A stretch of 64,000 nucleotides of DNA from Eucalyptus grandis. Its lineage: Eukaryota; Streptophyta; Magnoliopsida; Myrtales; Myrtaceae. The position numbers and the translations under genes are program-made. The notes under the pieces were generated by a model that saw only the letters and a list, made by a program, of their open reading frames with translations, was not told where the DNA came from and ran no database searches. The DNA is taken from assembly GCF_016545825.1 (NCBI RefSeq), contig NC_052618.1, positions 8,423,398 through 8,487,397 on the forward strand, written 5' to 3'. Below are positions 32,371-45,104 of the stretch, one piece after another (the stretch's first letter is position 1; each line of letters starts with the position of its first letter).

Positions 32371-35300
32371 CCTCCGACGGTCTTGTTATTATCTCAATTT
32401 CAACATGGCATTTGATGCATCAATATCAAGAGTCTCAACCAACTTTTGATGTCATATAACATGCCATATGTCACCACATATGCAACATAATCAACCATTC
32501 AGGACATTCTATCTCATGGAACAATTTCATTTATTTTTGAAAATACAACAATTTCGGATAAAAACAGATTGCGCTCCTTTAGTCATAATTCTTGAAAAAT
32601 TAGTTAACAGCCTTATTAAATTATAAAAATTTGACATGTTATACAAAAGATCCAGAGGAAAGTATTCTATCAAGAACACCATATCAAAAGAACATCACAC
32701 AAATCAGTACAATCCACGCATCACAGTCCTTAAAATTCCAGAATATTGCCATATACAGTTTCATTCACAAATTCGGTAAAAATTCAAAATCAACTCCAAA
32801 AATTATGAAATTTTTATATGTTATAGACAGTGTCCAGAAGTAAATGTTTCATGAAGAACTCGAAATTATATTTGTAATGGATTAAAAACTATAGTCACCG
32901 TAGCCGTCTCTAACCCTCGGCAAAATTCCCAGATCTGACCATTTCAAATAAAATCATTTCACCAACCTAAACTCATCCATTTCCTCTAAAATTTTACTGT
33001 GTTACTCATTAACATGTCATATTCAAATTTAATTCAGAACACAAGATCAAATTTCGACCGGAGAATTTTATAAAATTCACAGAATCATACTAGGTCAGCA
33101 TTTCGATTCCAGATCTGACTTCTCCAAAGAAAAATAGTTTCACCGGTCTATACTTGTTCGTTTCTTCTGAAATTTTGATATGTTACTCTCCAAGAAGTTC
33201 TCTACAACTGTCATCAAGAAGTCGAAATAATATACTTAATAAAAAGTCGCATGCAGCTCACAAACTCATGAAGAGTCGGACTGATTTTTCCAGAAAACAG
33301 CATGCTAGGCCAACAAATTTCTACCCAAAGCTTTGAAATTTCATCACTTCCACCACAACCAAAGTTCACCATTTTCTACACACATAGCATAGCAAGAAAA
33401 GGGTAGGATTTCGGACTCTACTTGCCTCTAATCCAAGCACAAACAGCAAGCAACGAACACAGCGACAAACGGTGGGCGAGGCGGCGAACGAATGGCGGCA
33501 ACTAGGCGGACGATCAGCGGATGGACCTCCTCCTTCCTCTCGCACGCACGGCCTCTCCTTTCTCTCTTCCTTTCTTCCTTTCTTCCTTTCTCTCCTCTCT
33601 CTCTCGGACGACTCCCTCTCTCCCTTTCCTTGCCTAATCCGCCCCCTCTTCCCCTCTAATTTCTTCCCCCTCATGATTAACAATCATGATCTTGCATGCC
33701 GGCGCCACTTGGCAATTTCCATGCAAGATGGGCTTGAATCCGGCTGGGCTTGGGCCAGCTTAGTCGACGGCAACTCCTCCTCCTCCTTTGGGCTTTGCGG
33801 GCTAGGCCCATATGGCCGAATGGTGGGTGATCGTGGGCTGGTCTTGGCCTAAGAGTCTTGGCCCACTCTTCTCTTTTAATAATCTACTAATATCTTCCAC
33901 TTAAATAAATACCTAATCACAAAATAATATGGCCAAAAACATGCAACATTAAATCAAAGAATCAAATCTATAAGGTGCATGGTTAAGAACCATAATCCTC
34001 CTTATCAAATTGTCCTATAGCACCAACCTTAATTTACCCATGAACACAAGATACATTTCCATAGGTCTTAATGTATCTGGAGGTTGCCATGAATTTTTGG
34101 GATGCCACATCTTATCCAAATTTTATTTGGATAATTTATTGCCTAATGCATACTTTTCAATAACTTACGTGTATATTTGAATTATCGGCATATTCCCAAT
34201 TATGATTTATTGCCTAATTCGCAACCGCACATGGATTTTTTACTCCATCTATAAGACTTTAGATTGAATAATTAATCACATGGGAATAAAATTGATATCT
34301 TGATATTTAAGGCTTAAGATCAATTTATCGATTTTATTAGCGACATAATCAAGTTTGATTGGATATCATTTCCAAATTCAAACGATTGATAATATCTTTG
34401 ACGATCGTGAATGATTTAGTGCTTATCTTTTAATTGTTTTATTTATCCCAAAATTACAAAAAAAAAATTGCATTTACATATCATGTAGATTCGAATTAAT
34501 TTCCTAGATAGAATTGCATGATAGAATAGTTAGATTTTTTCTAATTATATTAAAATGCTTGTTTAGATGGTATCTAGGTTAGATAATATCTTTTGAATTA
34601 AATTGCATGTCGAGATAAATTTGTAAGTTAAGATAGGATTCATATTGGTCTATTCCTAACTTAAAATAAATAATATCTCACTTTAGTTAGATTTTTATTT
34701 TTTAGCAATTTTTAATTACGAATATTTATAAAAAAATACAAAAAAAATATCACGAGCATGTCCTATAGAACTAGGTTCATGAAATGCATATCATTTAATG
34801 ATTGTTGCTAGGTCCATTTAATTAGAAGTTGCCCGTCATTAGAATTAGGTCATTTGGTTAAATTGCATTGCACATAGATTATATTTTATTAAATAAGAGA
34901 AAATCCTTAAAAATTATTGAGTGATTGCATGTTGATTAAGAATCATATCTAGGGCTTTTCATGTGAATTCTTATCTAACATTGCATATGCTTTTATTGCT
35001 ATGAGGTAAGTCCCATAACTTATTTATTGCTTTATTTGGGTGTTAAATTGGTGATTTACACACCCACATAATCACCTCACATGTTAGGGAAGTAGATTAA
35101 AATCAATTCAAGCTGCTTGTAAAACATTTTTTCAAAATAAAAGAAAAAGGTACCGAAATGGCGTTAGAGAAATCTAGCGTAATTAAGTCCCCGAACTCAC
35201 AGTCTCTGGTTCGCAGGAATAAAGTAAATCTCCCGTTACTTTACTTGGGTTTCTAATCGACCGGTAAAAAATAGATTAGTGGTGACTCCTAGCTAATAAT

Positions 35301-35433
35301 CTTTTGCATGCTAAATACTTGAACCTAAGTCGCGAATTGGTATGGGCTTGGGAGAGCCCAAGCTAAGTTTAGATTTAATAGTCCATTAGCTAAACCCTAG
35401 ACGGTTCACCCAAGGTGAGGTTGCGACAATGTA

Positions 35434-35886
35434 GACTAGAAAAATTAGCCACAGCGCAAAAATCAAAGTTCAAGAGTTAACTTGTAACTTTTCAGAGTTC
35501 GAGATTTATCGTGCAACGATATCCGAGTTCTTGTAACAATTTCAAATTTTGGAGCTATTGTGAAATAATGCTTAATTATTACTTGCATTATAATTGTTCG
35601 GGCCCCTAGGACTGATTCACCTGTTCAAATGCGGGATTGTAACTTTTACGCATCGGGTCATCATCAAGATAAAAAGTACAAAACCCCAAATGGGTTGGAT
35701 CTATAAACATCTCCAATATTAAAGTCACGGCTAGTTATCTATCAAAACAATTAACATGAAAGCCCACATACATCGAACAGTTCAACTTTTATATGAGTTG
35801 GTAATGATTTCCAGACTATAAATTTTCTAGCATAAGTTACATTGATATAAAATAGATGAACTATATTGAGTTCGAACATGTTTCGG
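35434..35886. other. No gene seen between LTR G and the copia B cluster
   Basis: AT-rich sequence without recognisable ORF or repeat. Confidence 0.5.
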
Positions 35887-36080
35887 TTTCTATCACGCCC
35901 TAAACTCCGAGTGTGCGAACATTCCACGATGGTCGACTAAAATTTTGCGACGTCTCAAGATGCGTCGCCAACCCATTCTTTTTATATTTCGATTAAATAC
36001 ATGCGGAAGCAACTCAAATAAACACCAAGTCAATCAACAATAACAGGGATAGCAAAGCACAATAAACGATTTCCCAAAAA
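35887..36080 (-). mobile_element. Family-E LTR end fragment (E4)
   Basis: TATCACGCCCTAAACTCCGAG then GGTCGACTAAAATTTTGCGAC, CAAGATGCGTCGCCAACCC and ATGCGGAAGCAACTC match the first 190 bp of E1-E3. It breaks off at the gag fragment at about 36081. No TSD. Confidence 0.75.
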
Positions 36081-36488
36081 GTGGCGTAGTCCATCCTAAA
36101 CTTCTTTCGCTGTTTCACAGGAAGAAATTCGGTTATATTCAGTAGGAGATAAGGCACAGTATAAAGAGTAGATAGCTTTAGCATCAAGAGCTTGTCTTTT
36201 GGTAATTTCTTCTTGTGTCATTTCGCCAGCATCTACAATTTCCTTTCTTCTTTCTATAGCTTTGGGATTGATCCATTTTTTCTACCACATCCCATTCTAG
36301 AGGATCTTTCGATCTCATGAATGCAGTCATCTTGTTTTTTCACACATTGTACTCATTCTCATTAAAGTAAGAAGGTCTGGTGTTGCTTTGGCCTTCAACC
36401 AAACCTGGAGCTAAAATACTAGCCATAGATCTTTAACTCAGAAGTAAAAACACTTCAATAAAATGAGCACACAAGCTCTGATACCAAT
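36081..36488 (-). mobile_element. Copia B family gag start and PBS beyond the 3' LTR (truncated tandem unit)
   Basis: On the minus strand this holds an intact PBS (TGGTATCAGAGC at 36486-36475), a leader, and the first part of gag (start near 36425, then homology to 56411-56070 including the region encoding a PTEYN-like phrase). It directly follows an LTR, so that LTR is followed by a second element's 5' internal sequence. This is the signature of tandem elements sharing an LTR. The unit is cut off at about 36081. Confidence 0.8.
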
Positions 36489-37433
36489 TGAAAGGGCTAG
36501 TAATAACACCTAGAAGGGGATGAATAGGTGTGAACAAAAATTTTCGCAAGTTCAGAAGTAATAATTTGCTTTTAGAAAAATGACAGACTATGAACAAATT
36601 AGCAGTTAGATAAAACTATGAACGGAATAAATGAGTTCAGGGAAGAGAATAAGAACACAAGGTTTATAGTAGTTCAACTTAGAACAAGCTTACGTCTACT
36701 CTCTCGTGCTGACAGCCCACTGGCTGGATTTTACTAAGAAATAAAAGAGATTTTACAGTCTTGCGATCTTGATTTCATAGTGAAGAGTCTCTATTGGTCT
36801 CTCACAAAGTCTCACTACGAGTTTCTCTCTTTTGTATACAACTTTGAGCTCAATGAAAGAAGTAACAAGGAACTAGGAAACTTCAGACTTTGAAATTTTT
36901 CTTTTCACGCACACATTTGAACAATTGGAGAGTCCTCCTTAAATACTTCTTCATGCCTTCTTGACCATTGGTACTTTCCAAAGAAATTCTTCCAATCTAC
37001 CCGTTTGACAGAATCAATTAAGGGGATCTCGAGTCGTTTGATAATTTGTGATGAAAGCCTATCAATCATGTTCGCCCATACAATTAGGATTTTGGTTTCC
37101 ATAAGTAGAACTTTCTAAGTTTGCTTGCCTTCCAAAAAATTTGAATATCAGAATTGATTCCAATAAGGATAATCATTCATGTAGGTGTTGTATCCAACCA
37201 GAAGGTCATCCATATGCCATATGAATTGAATCATTAAAGAAATAAAGATAATATTGCATCTGGATAAGTCTTCACTCTTTAGTAACATTCAGTCTGGAAT
37301 CTGTCAGTGTAGGCAGACTTTAAACTTAAAGCCTGGCGGTCTTCAGACTTTGACACTAAAGTCTGGAAGTTTTTAGACTAGACTTTGGAAATATTTTGTC
37401 AACTTCGAAATAGTAAAGAAATTTTCTCCAACA
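36489..37433 (-). repeat. 3' LTR of copia B
   Basis: 945 bp; on the minus strand it starts TGTTGGAGAAAATTTC after the polypurine tract at 37434-37449 (TCAAAAAGGGGGAGAT) and ends CCCTTTCA. It matches 56474-57419. Confidence 0.92.
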
Positions 37434-37961
37434 ATCTCCCCCTTTTTGATGGTGACAAAACTTTCCTACAAATTTAAGAACTTTTGACCTGCAAAACAAC
37501 TCTTAAACAATACATGATATCTTATAAAAATAAGTTGATTAGGAACTGGATAGTATCAATTCTGCAACCACAAAAAATATGTTAATCTTGAAAAGATAAG
37601 AGAAATATCAAGACTAACAACTATCTATCCATAATCACCACAAAAGTAAGTTGTTGCAAACGTCAATGTCAAACAGAGTTAAATAGAATAAAAGTTCAAC
37701 AAAGTTCAGCATAAAAGTTCAAAAGATAAGTCAAACAGAAGTTAAATCAAACAAAAGTTAAATCTGCACATTCTCCCCCTTTTTATCAGCAACAAAAAGT
37801 GGAGAAAGATAAAAAGTTCAAAGAAATCAAGAGTATTTGGGAATGCGAACGAGCTGGAAATCCCCCATAGATCGAACTGTCTCCTCCAGCTTTCTCAATG
37901 ACTCTTTCGGCTTCTCAATTTTTTCACCCTTGGCAGTCTCTTGAACTTGAAGCTTAAGGTC

Positions 37962-40053
37962 CTATACCTGCTCGTGAAGAGAAACTGAAGTAGATTTTAA
38001 TACAGATGGGAGGTTCTGAATTTCACACTCCATTCCGTATTGTTGGGCTTTTAACTCCAGAAAGAGCTCTAGTAGCCTTTGAAAATCTGCAATAGTGTTA
38101 GTTTGTGTACTAGCCTCAGCATGTTCAGTTTGTGGAGTGTTGATAGATGAGGAAACGTCAGCACGACGATCACCAAGACTTGGAGAGGATGCCTCAATAT
38201 CAGCTTCAGGAAAATGTGAGGCATAGACATCCTTTGGATTGGTAGGAGATCTACTAACATCATCACTGGTAAAAATAGGAGAAGAAGAGGTACATATTTT
38301 CTCATGAGCTCCCCCTGTTTCTGTGGCTATAGGTGGAGAAAGAAAATCTTCTTCTTGTTCCTTCTCAGTTTCAACTTTCAAGTGATGTTCTTTTTCTCTT
38401 CCATCTCCTACAGTTCCACTCCTAGTCTTCTCAGAATCCTTTGACAACGATATTGCAAAAGTGGGTTCAATAGAGTCAACCTGACCCTCTTCCTCTTCTA
38501 CTTCTCTTCCTTCTTCTCCGGCTTCTATGCCTGCTTCTTCTCTTTCTTCTCTTCTTTGTCTTTTGCTTTCCTCTGCTCTTCCTTCTTTTTCCTACTCTGT
38601 TTCTCTTCTTTCTCGTTTTTCTCTATCCTGTTGCTGCTTAAAACTTACAAAACTCCGAAGATTTTTCAAGGAAAATGCAAAGAAAGTAAGATCATCATCA
38701 TCTTCTTCGTTCTGCAGGATAAGAGCTCTTCTCTTCTTGATAGATTCACTCATAGGCTCCTTGCATTTCCTTTTCTTTGCAGTAGAGTCTTGTTTGGTTT
38801 TACTAGGGGACTTTTCCTTCAAGCGCTCCAAGGCCTTGTTCAGTTCCTTTAACCTCATCTTGGACACCATCTTCAATCCTATAACCATAGAAGCAATAGT
38901 TCTAACACAGAGAGAGGCCGGAAGCTGAATATTAAAATGTCTGAAAAATTGAGAGACCAGCACTGAGTAAGGGAGCTGTCCCTTATCTTTCACAACAGTC
39001 CTGTACATGTACATCGGGATTATGTGTGGCGAGAGAAATTCTTTCCATTGCGATAGCAAACATCAGTTTGACTTCAGAACAAGAGACATCCGTTTTTTTG
39101 TTTGACTTTGGTTGAATGCAATTGATTACAACTTTGTGCAGCAAAATGTTTGAGGCAAACATTCTGAAATAGGTAATGCTGCCTTCCGAAAGTTTGTCCC
39201 TAACAAGAAAACTTGTTGAATGACCAACAGACACATTTATTAATTGGAAACCACCTCTTTCCATACCAATAACGTCAACCAATGTGTCTACATCCACCAC
39301 ATACTCTTTCTCCCTCACAGTAAAACGAAATCTATTCGTGTCAAGAAAAGACAAGTTCGAATAGAAATATGCAATCAACTCAGGGTAAGCAACAGAAGTC
39401 TCAGAGAAAAATTTTTCAAGCTGAATGAGAGTCAGCTTCTCCATCAGGTTCACCTGTATTGAATCCAAGAAATCAAAGTTGACCGTTCGAGGGTTCATCA
39501 CCCCTCTTTTCAGCAATTTCGAGTAAGTCTTCCTGTGATCCTTAGAATGAAACAAACTCGTTCCATCACCACGAACTTCAGTAGTAACGCCCATTCTAGG
39601 CTGAAAATTCATGTACATTCTCTCATCATCATCCTTGACCTCTGGCTGATTAAAAGAACTAAAATGGGGATCAATTGGAAAGTTAGCAAACGTCCTATCT
39701 GCCGTTCCTTCAGGCGATATGCCTAATCTTTCCATTGATCGTAAAAACAGAGTCTCATTCTTATAACCAATTTCTTTTAAAAATTCATCAATAAAGGTCA
39801 TAGTAGTACCACCCTGCTTTAAATGATTGTAGAGTTTAAAAAGAAACTGGGGTTTTAACGTCCTTACTAGTTCGACATCTTCCACGATCTCCTCTTTTAC
39901 TGGTTGGCGCGGAAGATTTTGAGTAGCACAATGTGGAGAATGATGTTGTTGTGGAGAATCTTCTTCCTCGGTTAAGTCAAAATGTGTAGGACCCTCAGGC
40001 ATATTCCGTGGTCCCCTGCTTAAGATCCAAGATGACTTCCTTTGGAAAAGACA
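37962..40053 (-). pseudogene. Additional 3' ORF of copia B, in three pieces
   Basis: Counterpart of 14345-15958 in copia A. The start is probably the ATG near 40053 (MSFPKEVILD). A frame change near 40000 leads to the long frame 40002-38983: GPTHFDLTEEEDSPQ, FLKEIGYKNETLFLRSME, NFQPRMGV, FDFLDSIQVNLMEKLTLIQL, AYFYSNLSFLDTNR, YVVDVDTLVDVIGM. It continues at 39059-38592 with RTVVKDKGQLPYSVLV and a Lys-rich stretch (KKRKCKEPMSES, nuclear-localisation-like), and at 38447-37962 with a Ser/Glu-rich part ending in FQRLLELFLELKAQQ, a likely coiled coil. The central domain resembles the putative plant transposon protein family. Because it is retained in two diverged elements, it is a real gene of this lineage. 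Envelope function is unsupported. Confidence 0.75.
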
Positions 40054-40498
40054 TTTTCACAATTGAGGAGGATTTCTTGAACTCATTCGAGTGAAAAAAA
40101 ATGAAAACTTGGAGAGCAAACTTGAGAGTAGAAATTAGAGAGTGTAGATTTTGTATTCTATGGTTTGAGAAATCGTAAATGAAGAAGAGAGACACGACGG
40201 TATATAAAGAAAGTAAAATGGAGTAAACGAACCGTCATAAGGAAAAAAAGAAAACTACCTTTTTTCAAAAATAAAAACTGCCAAAAATTCAAAAATTCAA
40301 AAAAGATAATTTCTTAAAATAAAATAGGCAAGTAATGATTCAAATATCAGCGTACCTGTTTGCAATTTTCATATTAAAATTAAATTACCTGCATTGAAGA
40401 GATATAACTTACTAAAGTAATTTTTGTACATTCTGAGTCTAACCAACTTCAGACTTTAATCGGTAGGAGATATAATATTCAGTCTGGCGCGAATAGAC

Positions 40499-41755
40499 TT
40501 AAATAGATTTTTCTCCAATGGCTTTGTAAATATGTCGCAATTGATTCTTCGAGTCAATGAACTGAATCATAATCTCTCCATTTTGAACATGATCTCTTAT
40601 AAAATAGTGTCGAATCTCTATATGCTTTGCCCTTGAATGAAGAATTAGGTTTTTCGTGAGATTGATGGCACTGGTGTTGTCGCATTTGATCTCGGTGCAT
40701 GATTCTTCAATTCCAAAATCTCTTAACTGTTGTGTTATCCTCAAAATTTGAGAACAACGGCTCTCAAGAGCCACATACTCTGCTTCTGCTATTGATAGAG
40801 CTACAATGCTCTGCTTCCTTGAGAACCAAGACACTAGCATGCTGCCCGAAAGTTGACAAGTACCTGAAGTACTATTTCTATCGACTTTGCAACCTGCTAA
40901 GTCTACATCTGAATATCCAAAAAGAGTAAAGTTTCATTCTTTAGGATACTACAGACCTAGCTTTGGAGTAGTTGCAACATATTTAACGATGCGTTTTGCG
41001 GCACTTAAATGAGATTCTTTGGAATCTGATTGGAATCTAGCACAGATGCAAACACTAAACAAAATGTCAGGTCTAGATGCAGTAAGATAAAGAAACGAAC
41101 CAATAATGCTCCTGTAAAGCTTCTGGTCTACTTTCTTTCCTCCTTCATCTTTGTCCAGCTTCGAAGAACTTGACATTGGTGTCTCTGTCTTTTTGTAATT
41201 CTCCAATCCAAATTTCTTGATGAGATCTTTCACATACTTCTCTTGATGTATAAAGATACATTTCTTCAATTGTTTAACTTGTAGTCTAAGAAAGAAGGTT
41301 AACTCACCCATCATACCCATTTCAAATTTATCCTGTATACATCTAGAGAATTTCTTGCATAGATTTTCATTAAGAAATCCAAAAATAATATCATCAACAT
41401 AAATTTGAACTAGCAGAAAATCTTTACCCTCTCTTTTTATGAACAAAGTAGTATCTACCTTTCCTTTAACAAAACCATTTTGGATTAGGAATTTACTTAA
41501 CCTTTTATACTAGGCTCGAGATGCTTGCTTCAATCCATACAAGGCCTTTTTCAGTTTGTAGATTGAGTCTGGCTTTATTGAATCTTCAAATCCTGGTGGT
41601 TGTTTTGTATAGACTTTTTCTTGGATGAATCCATTTAAGAATGCATTCTTTACATCCATATGAAATAACTTGAAATTTTTATAGCAAGCAAAAGCAAGTA
41701 ATAATCTAATTGTTTCTAACCTCACTACTGGTGCATAGGTCTCATCATAGTCTAT
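40499..41755 (-). pseudogene. RNase H and C-terminal RT of copia B
   Basis: On the minus strand, left of the [48 protein letters not shown] (41750-41510); a stop; then [18 protein letters not shown] with the catalytic YVDD, LTFFLRLQVKQLKK and SRPDILFSV (41446-40949). RNase H follows at 40840-40499 with SWFSRKQSIVALSIAEAEYV, EIKCDNTSAINLTK and KHIEIRHYFIRDH. Several stops and frame changes. The N-terminal RT part lies 11.2 kb away at 52995-53140, separated by the LARD, whose TSD (TCTAT) falls in the GIDYDE motif codons. Confidence 0.9.
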
Positions 41756-44700
41756 TGTCGCGACTAATTTTTTCGAGTGTGGACCACCTAGGGTTTGGCT
41801 AATGGATTGTTAAGCCTGGACTTAACTCGGGCTCTCCCAAGCCCATACCAATTTGCGACTTAGGTTCAAGTTCTTAACATGTAATTGATTTTCAATTATG
41901 AGTCGCCACTAATCTATTTTTGGTGGGTCGATTAGAAACCCAAGTAAAGTAACGGGAGATTTACTTTACTTCTACGAACCAGAGATTTATGAGTTCGGGG
42001 CTTGGTTACGCTAGATTTTTCTAACGCCCTTTCGGTACCTTTCTCTTTTATTTTGAAAAATGTTTGGCAAGCAACTTGGATTGATTTTAATTTCCTAACA
42101 TGTGACGCGATCATGCGGGTGCGCAAACCACCAATTTAACACCCAAGTAAAGCGTAAATAAATTGCAGGACTTACCTCATAGCAACGAAAGCATCTGCGT
42201 TGTTAGATCAGAATTCACATCAACAATCCTAGATATGATTTCTAATTAACACGCAATTTCTTTTTGTTTTTACTTAATTAATTAAAATCGTGCAATATGC
42301 AATGCAATATAACTAAATGACCTAATTCTAATAACATGCAATTTCTAATTAAATGGACCTAACAACAATCACTAAATGATATGCATTTCATGAATCTAAT
42401 TCTATATGACATGCAATGACATTTTATTTGTGTTTTTTTATAAAAAATTTCATAATTAAAAATCTAACTAAAGTGAGATATTATCTATCTTAAGTTAGGA
42501 AATAGACTAATCCGAATCATATCTTAACTTAGAAATTTATCTCGACATGCAATTTAATTCAAGGATATTATCTAACCTAGATACCATCTAAACATGCGTT
42601 CTAATATAATCGAAAAAGAATCTAACTATTCTATCATGCAATTCTATCTAGGAAATTTATTGTAATTTACATGATATGCAAATGCAATCTTTTTGTATTT
42701 TCGGGATAAATAAAGCAATTAAAAGATAAACACCAAATCATTCAAAATCATCAAAGATATCATACATCGTTCGAATCGGGAACAATATCCAAATCAGCTT
42801 GATTATTTCGCTAATAAAATCGATAAATTGATCTTAAGCCTTAAAGATCAAGATATCAATTTTATTCATGAGATTTATTATTCCATCTAAAGCCTTATAG
42901 ATAGAATAAAAAATCCGTATGCGGTTGCGAATTAGGCAATAAATCTTAACCGGAAATACCTTCATAATTCAAATATGCAGGTAAGATATTGAAAAGCATG
43001 TATTAGGCAATAAAATATCCAAATCAAATTTAGATAAGATAATTACCTGATTCCACAAATAATGTTACCGAATTTGAACTGAACGGGATCCGCTCGACGG
43101 GTGACTGGCAATGTGTGGCGGTGCTCGGCGGTGTGGTGTGCACGGTCAAGGGGTGCAGCATGGTGGTAGCTCGATCGGGGAAAGGTTGTTGCTGGAGGTG
43201 CCGGAGGACAAGTATTGCTCGGAGATTATTTGGGATTACCGGGCGGTGGCTGGATTCGGTCAAGGAAGACCTGCACTAATAAAAATTCAAACGAAAGCAA
43301 AATAACTGGATCGGTGGGGGTCTCGGGCACGTCAGGACGCCTGGAAAATCTACAAGAAAGTCGTCAAGCGTGGCCATTGAACTTTGATTTTACCGATGAG
43401 TCACCAAATCAGGTGAGAACTCTCGGATATACAAATCTCTTCGTGAGTCTGAGCCTCCAATGAAGACTTTGACCAAGCTCTTAGCCCACTTCTTTGTCTC
43501 AAAAGGAATAAAAAAATATGACGTCTTCTGTGCATGCAATGAGCGATGAAACCGTGGGGTAACACGCCAAAAAGCCTATAGGAACAATAAAAATTAGGAC
43601 TTCACGGGATCGGTCTCCATCGTATGGAACCAAACACGTTGCCGCAACTTGATGTGACCCGACCAAAATTGCTCGTTGCGGGAAACTCGCTGGAAAGACC
43701 CGCAAGAGACACCTTTACACAAATCTGAAATTTTAGATGGCTTGCTGGTGTCGTCGCGACGTGATGGGCAGCGGCGGCACACCGGAGCGGCAAGCTCGGT
43801 CGTCGTCGGCTCGGGCTGTGGATCACAAACAGCAGCAACTTGGGCTTGCGGCAGCGTGCGAGTGGTAAATCGGTAACAAGATCCTGCAGCGTTGCGTTGG
43901 CGTGAAGCTTGTGGCAAAAAAATAATCGTCGAGTCGCGGAGATGTAGGGGCTCGGTAGCGGTCGTCTAAGGAAGAAGACGACCCACACCTGTCTCTCCAT
44001 CTCGTGTGTTCTCTCTGAAATTATCAATTTCCCAGCCACCCCGATTTCTCCTTTTGACTTTTTCTCTCTAAAGCTCTCTCTATGTGCCGTGTATTCAAAG
44101 TCCTCCCTTTTCATAATTATGGCCCTATGTGTCGATTGTGTGGCCGTGTATTCTCAATTGTCTGCGATGGTCTTATTTATACTGCTGACCTCCTTATTTA
44201 TTCTTGTCCTCAATCTTTCCCCGGTTGGCTGATTCCATGCGAATATCTTATTCTATTGCGTGCGTTGATATCAGCAAAAGAACTCTTTCCCAAGCGGTGG
44301 ATGAATTGTTCGAGGAAAGAAATCTCATATGTGAAGAACGTCAAAATCTTCTTTCCTCCCTTTCCACTTGCTTTGTCCGCACGATTGTATTTTTCTCGTT
44401 TTATTTGCCCATACTTGCACATATAATGCTACGGTTACATATGAAGAGCATATATGCTCAATTTTTCAGGATTTTAATTCTTCTCTTCCATCAGCAAAGA
44501 TATTGGTCCAAAGCTTGGATTTTGCGTAAACCCATCATATGTTCAGCTTATATTTGCTGCACCCTTCCTCTTAAGGCCTAGAATTATAAAGAATATGCTC
44601 TCTTGATTTCATAATTCTTTCCAATTTAAATCACTGATTTTCAGCTATGCAGACTTGATGGGCTTGACTGAATTTTGTGCTTGTGCTTTTGTGGGCTCCA

Positions 44701-44883
44701 TTAAGTTCGAGACCATTCAGTTGAGTCTATCCATCGCCGGTCCAATGCAATGATGATAAATGCTCCTACAACTATATGCTATGCAACTAAGTTCTAATAT
44801 TTTTGTTTAGGGGTTAAAAATTAATCCCTAATTTTTTTATGCGATAAATGACTAAACGGGTCACCAAAATTTAGGTTTCAACA
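41756..44883 (-). repeat. 3' LTR of the LARD-like element
   Basis: 3,128 bp, left end TGTCGCGACTAATTT (TGTTGCCAC in the other copy) and right end GGTTTCAACA. Contains a GC-rich block at about 43080-44060; short frames there are by-products of GC-rich leader sequence. TATA-like AGTATAAATAAG on the minus strand near 44170-44190. Confidence 0.93.
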
Positions 44884-44896
44884 GCTGCCCCTCTTT
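44884..44896 (-). other. Polypurine tract of the LARD-like element
   Basis: On the minus strand AAAGAGGGGCAGC directly before the 3' LTR start. Confidence 0.75.
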
Positions 44897-45104
44897 GAAG
44901 GTGAGCTCGAAGAGGTTGCCTTCAAAGACAAATTGAGACCTAAATTTTGACTATGCACATGCATTGAATAATTTTTGTTGGAAAATGAATTCCATTTTTG
45001 AATGCAATTTATATGATGCATGGAAACGCAAATGATAAATGAACCTACCTAGAATAACTTACCTTCGAAGATGATAGAGTAATTCGAGGTAGTGGGTGTT
45101 ACCT

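Larger units (their letters stand above)
31332..34109 (-). mobile_element. Solo LTR, family F copy B (F-B), TSD TCTTA
   Basis: 2,778 bp inserted in LTR G. Plus ends are TATGGCACCCC and GGGATGCCACA, with TSDs TCTTA at 31327-31331 and 34110-34114. The uninterrupted target (AATTATCTTATC) can be read in the LARD LTRs. It is homologous to F-A through the CCCCTCGACGGCCCCC start, the 83-aa ORF, the hairpin and the GGCATC repeats, but shorter and well diverged. The GC-rich part is at the right end (about 33430-33840), as expected for minus orientation. Confidence 0.9.
26387..35428 (+). mobile_element. Solo LTR G of the large-LTR family, split by two solo LTRs, TSD ATGTA
   Basis: Starts GGTTGACACC (family start TGTTGACACC with one change) after TSD ATGTA (26382-26386) and ends GGTTGCGACA before ATGTA (35429-35433). 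Removing F-A (27206-30749) and F-B (31332-34109) with their TSD copies leaves about 2.7 kb, close to the 3.13-kb LARD LTR, and the sequence on both sides of each insertion is continuous with that LTR. A TATA box CTTATATAAG lies near 26799-26808, about 415 nt from the LTR start, followed by a GA run and a GC-rich leader-like part. This supports plus orientation. Confidence 0.88.

Noticed and set aside
44082..44581. Cys/Leu-rich ORFs of 114-125 codons in the LARD LTR (also 52192-52692)
   Set aside because: Antisense to the element; the two LTR copies differ by indels that change the frame between them, arguing against a maintained protein.
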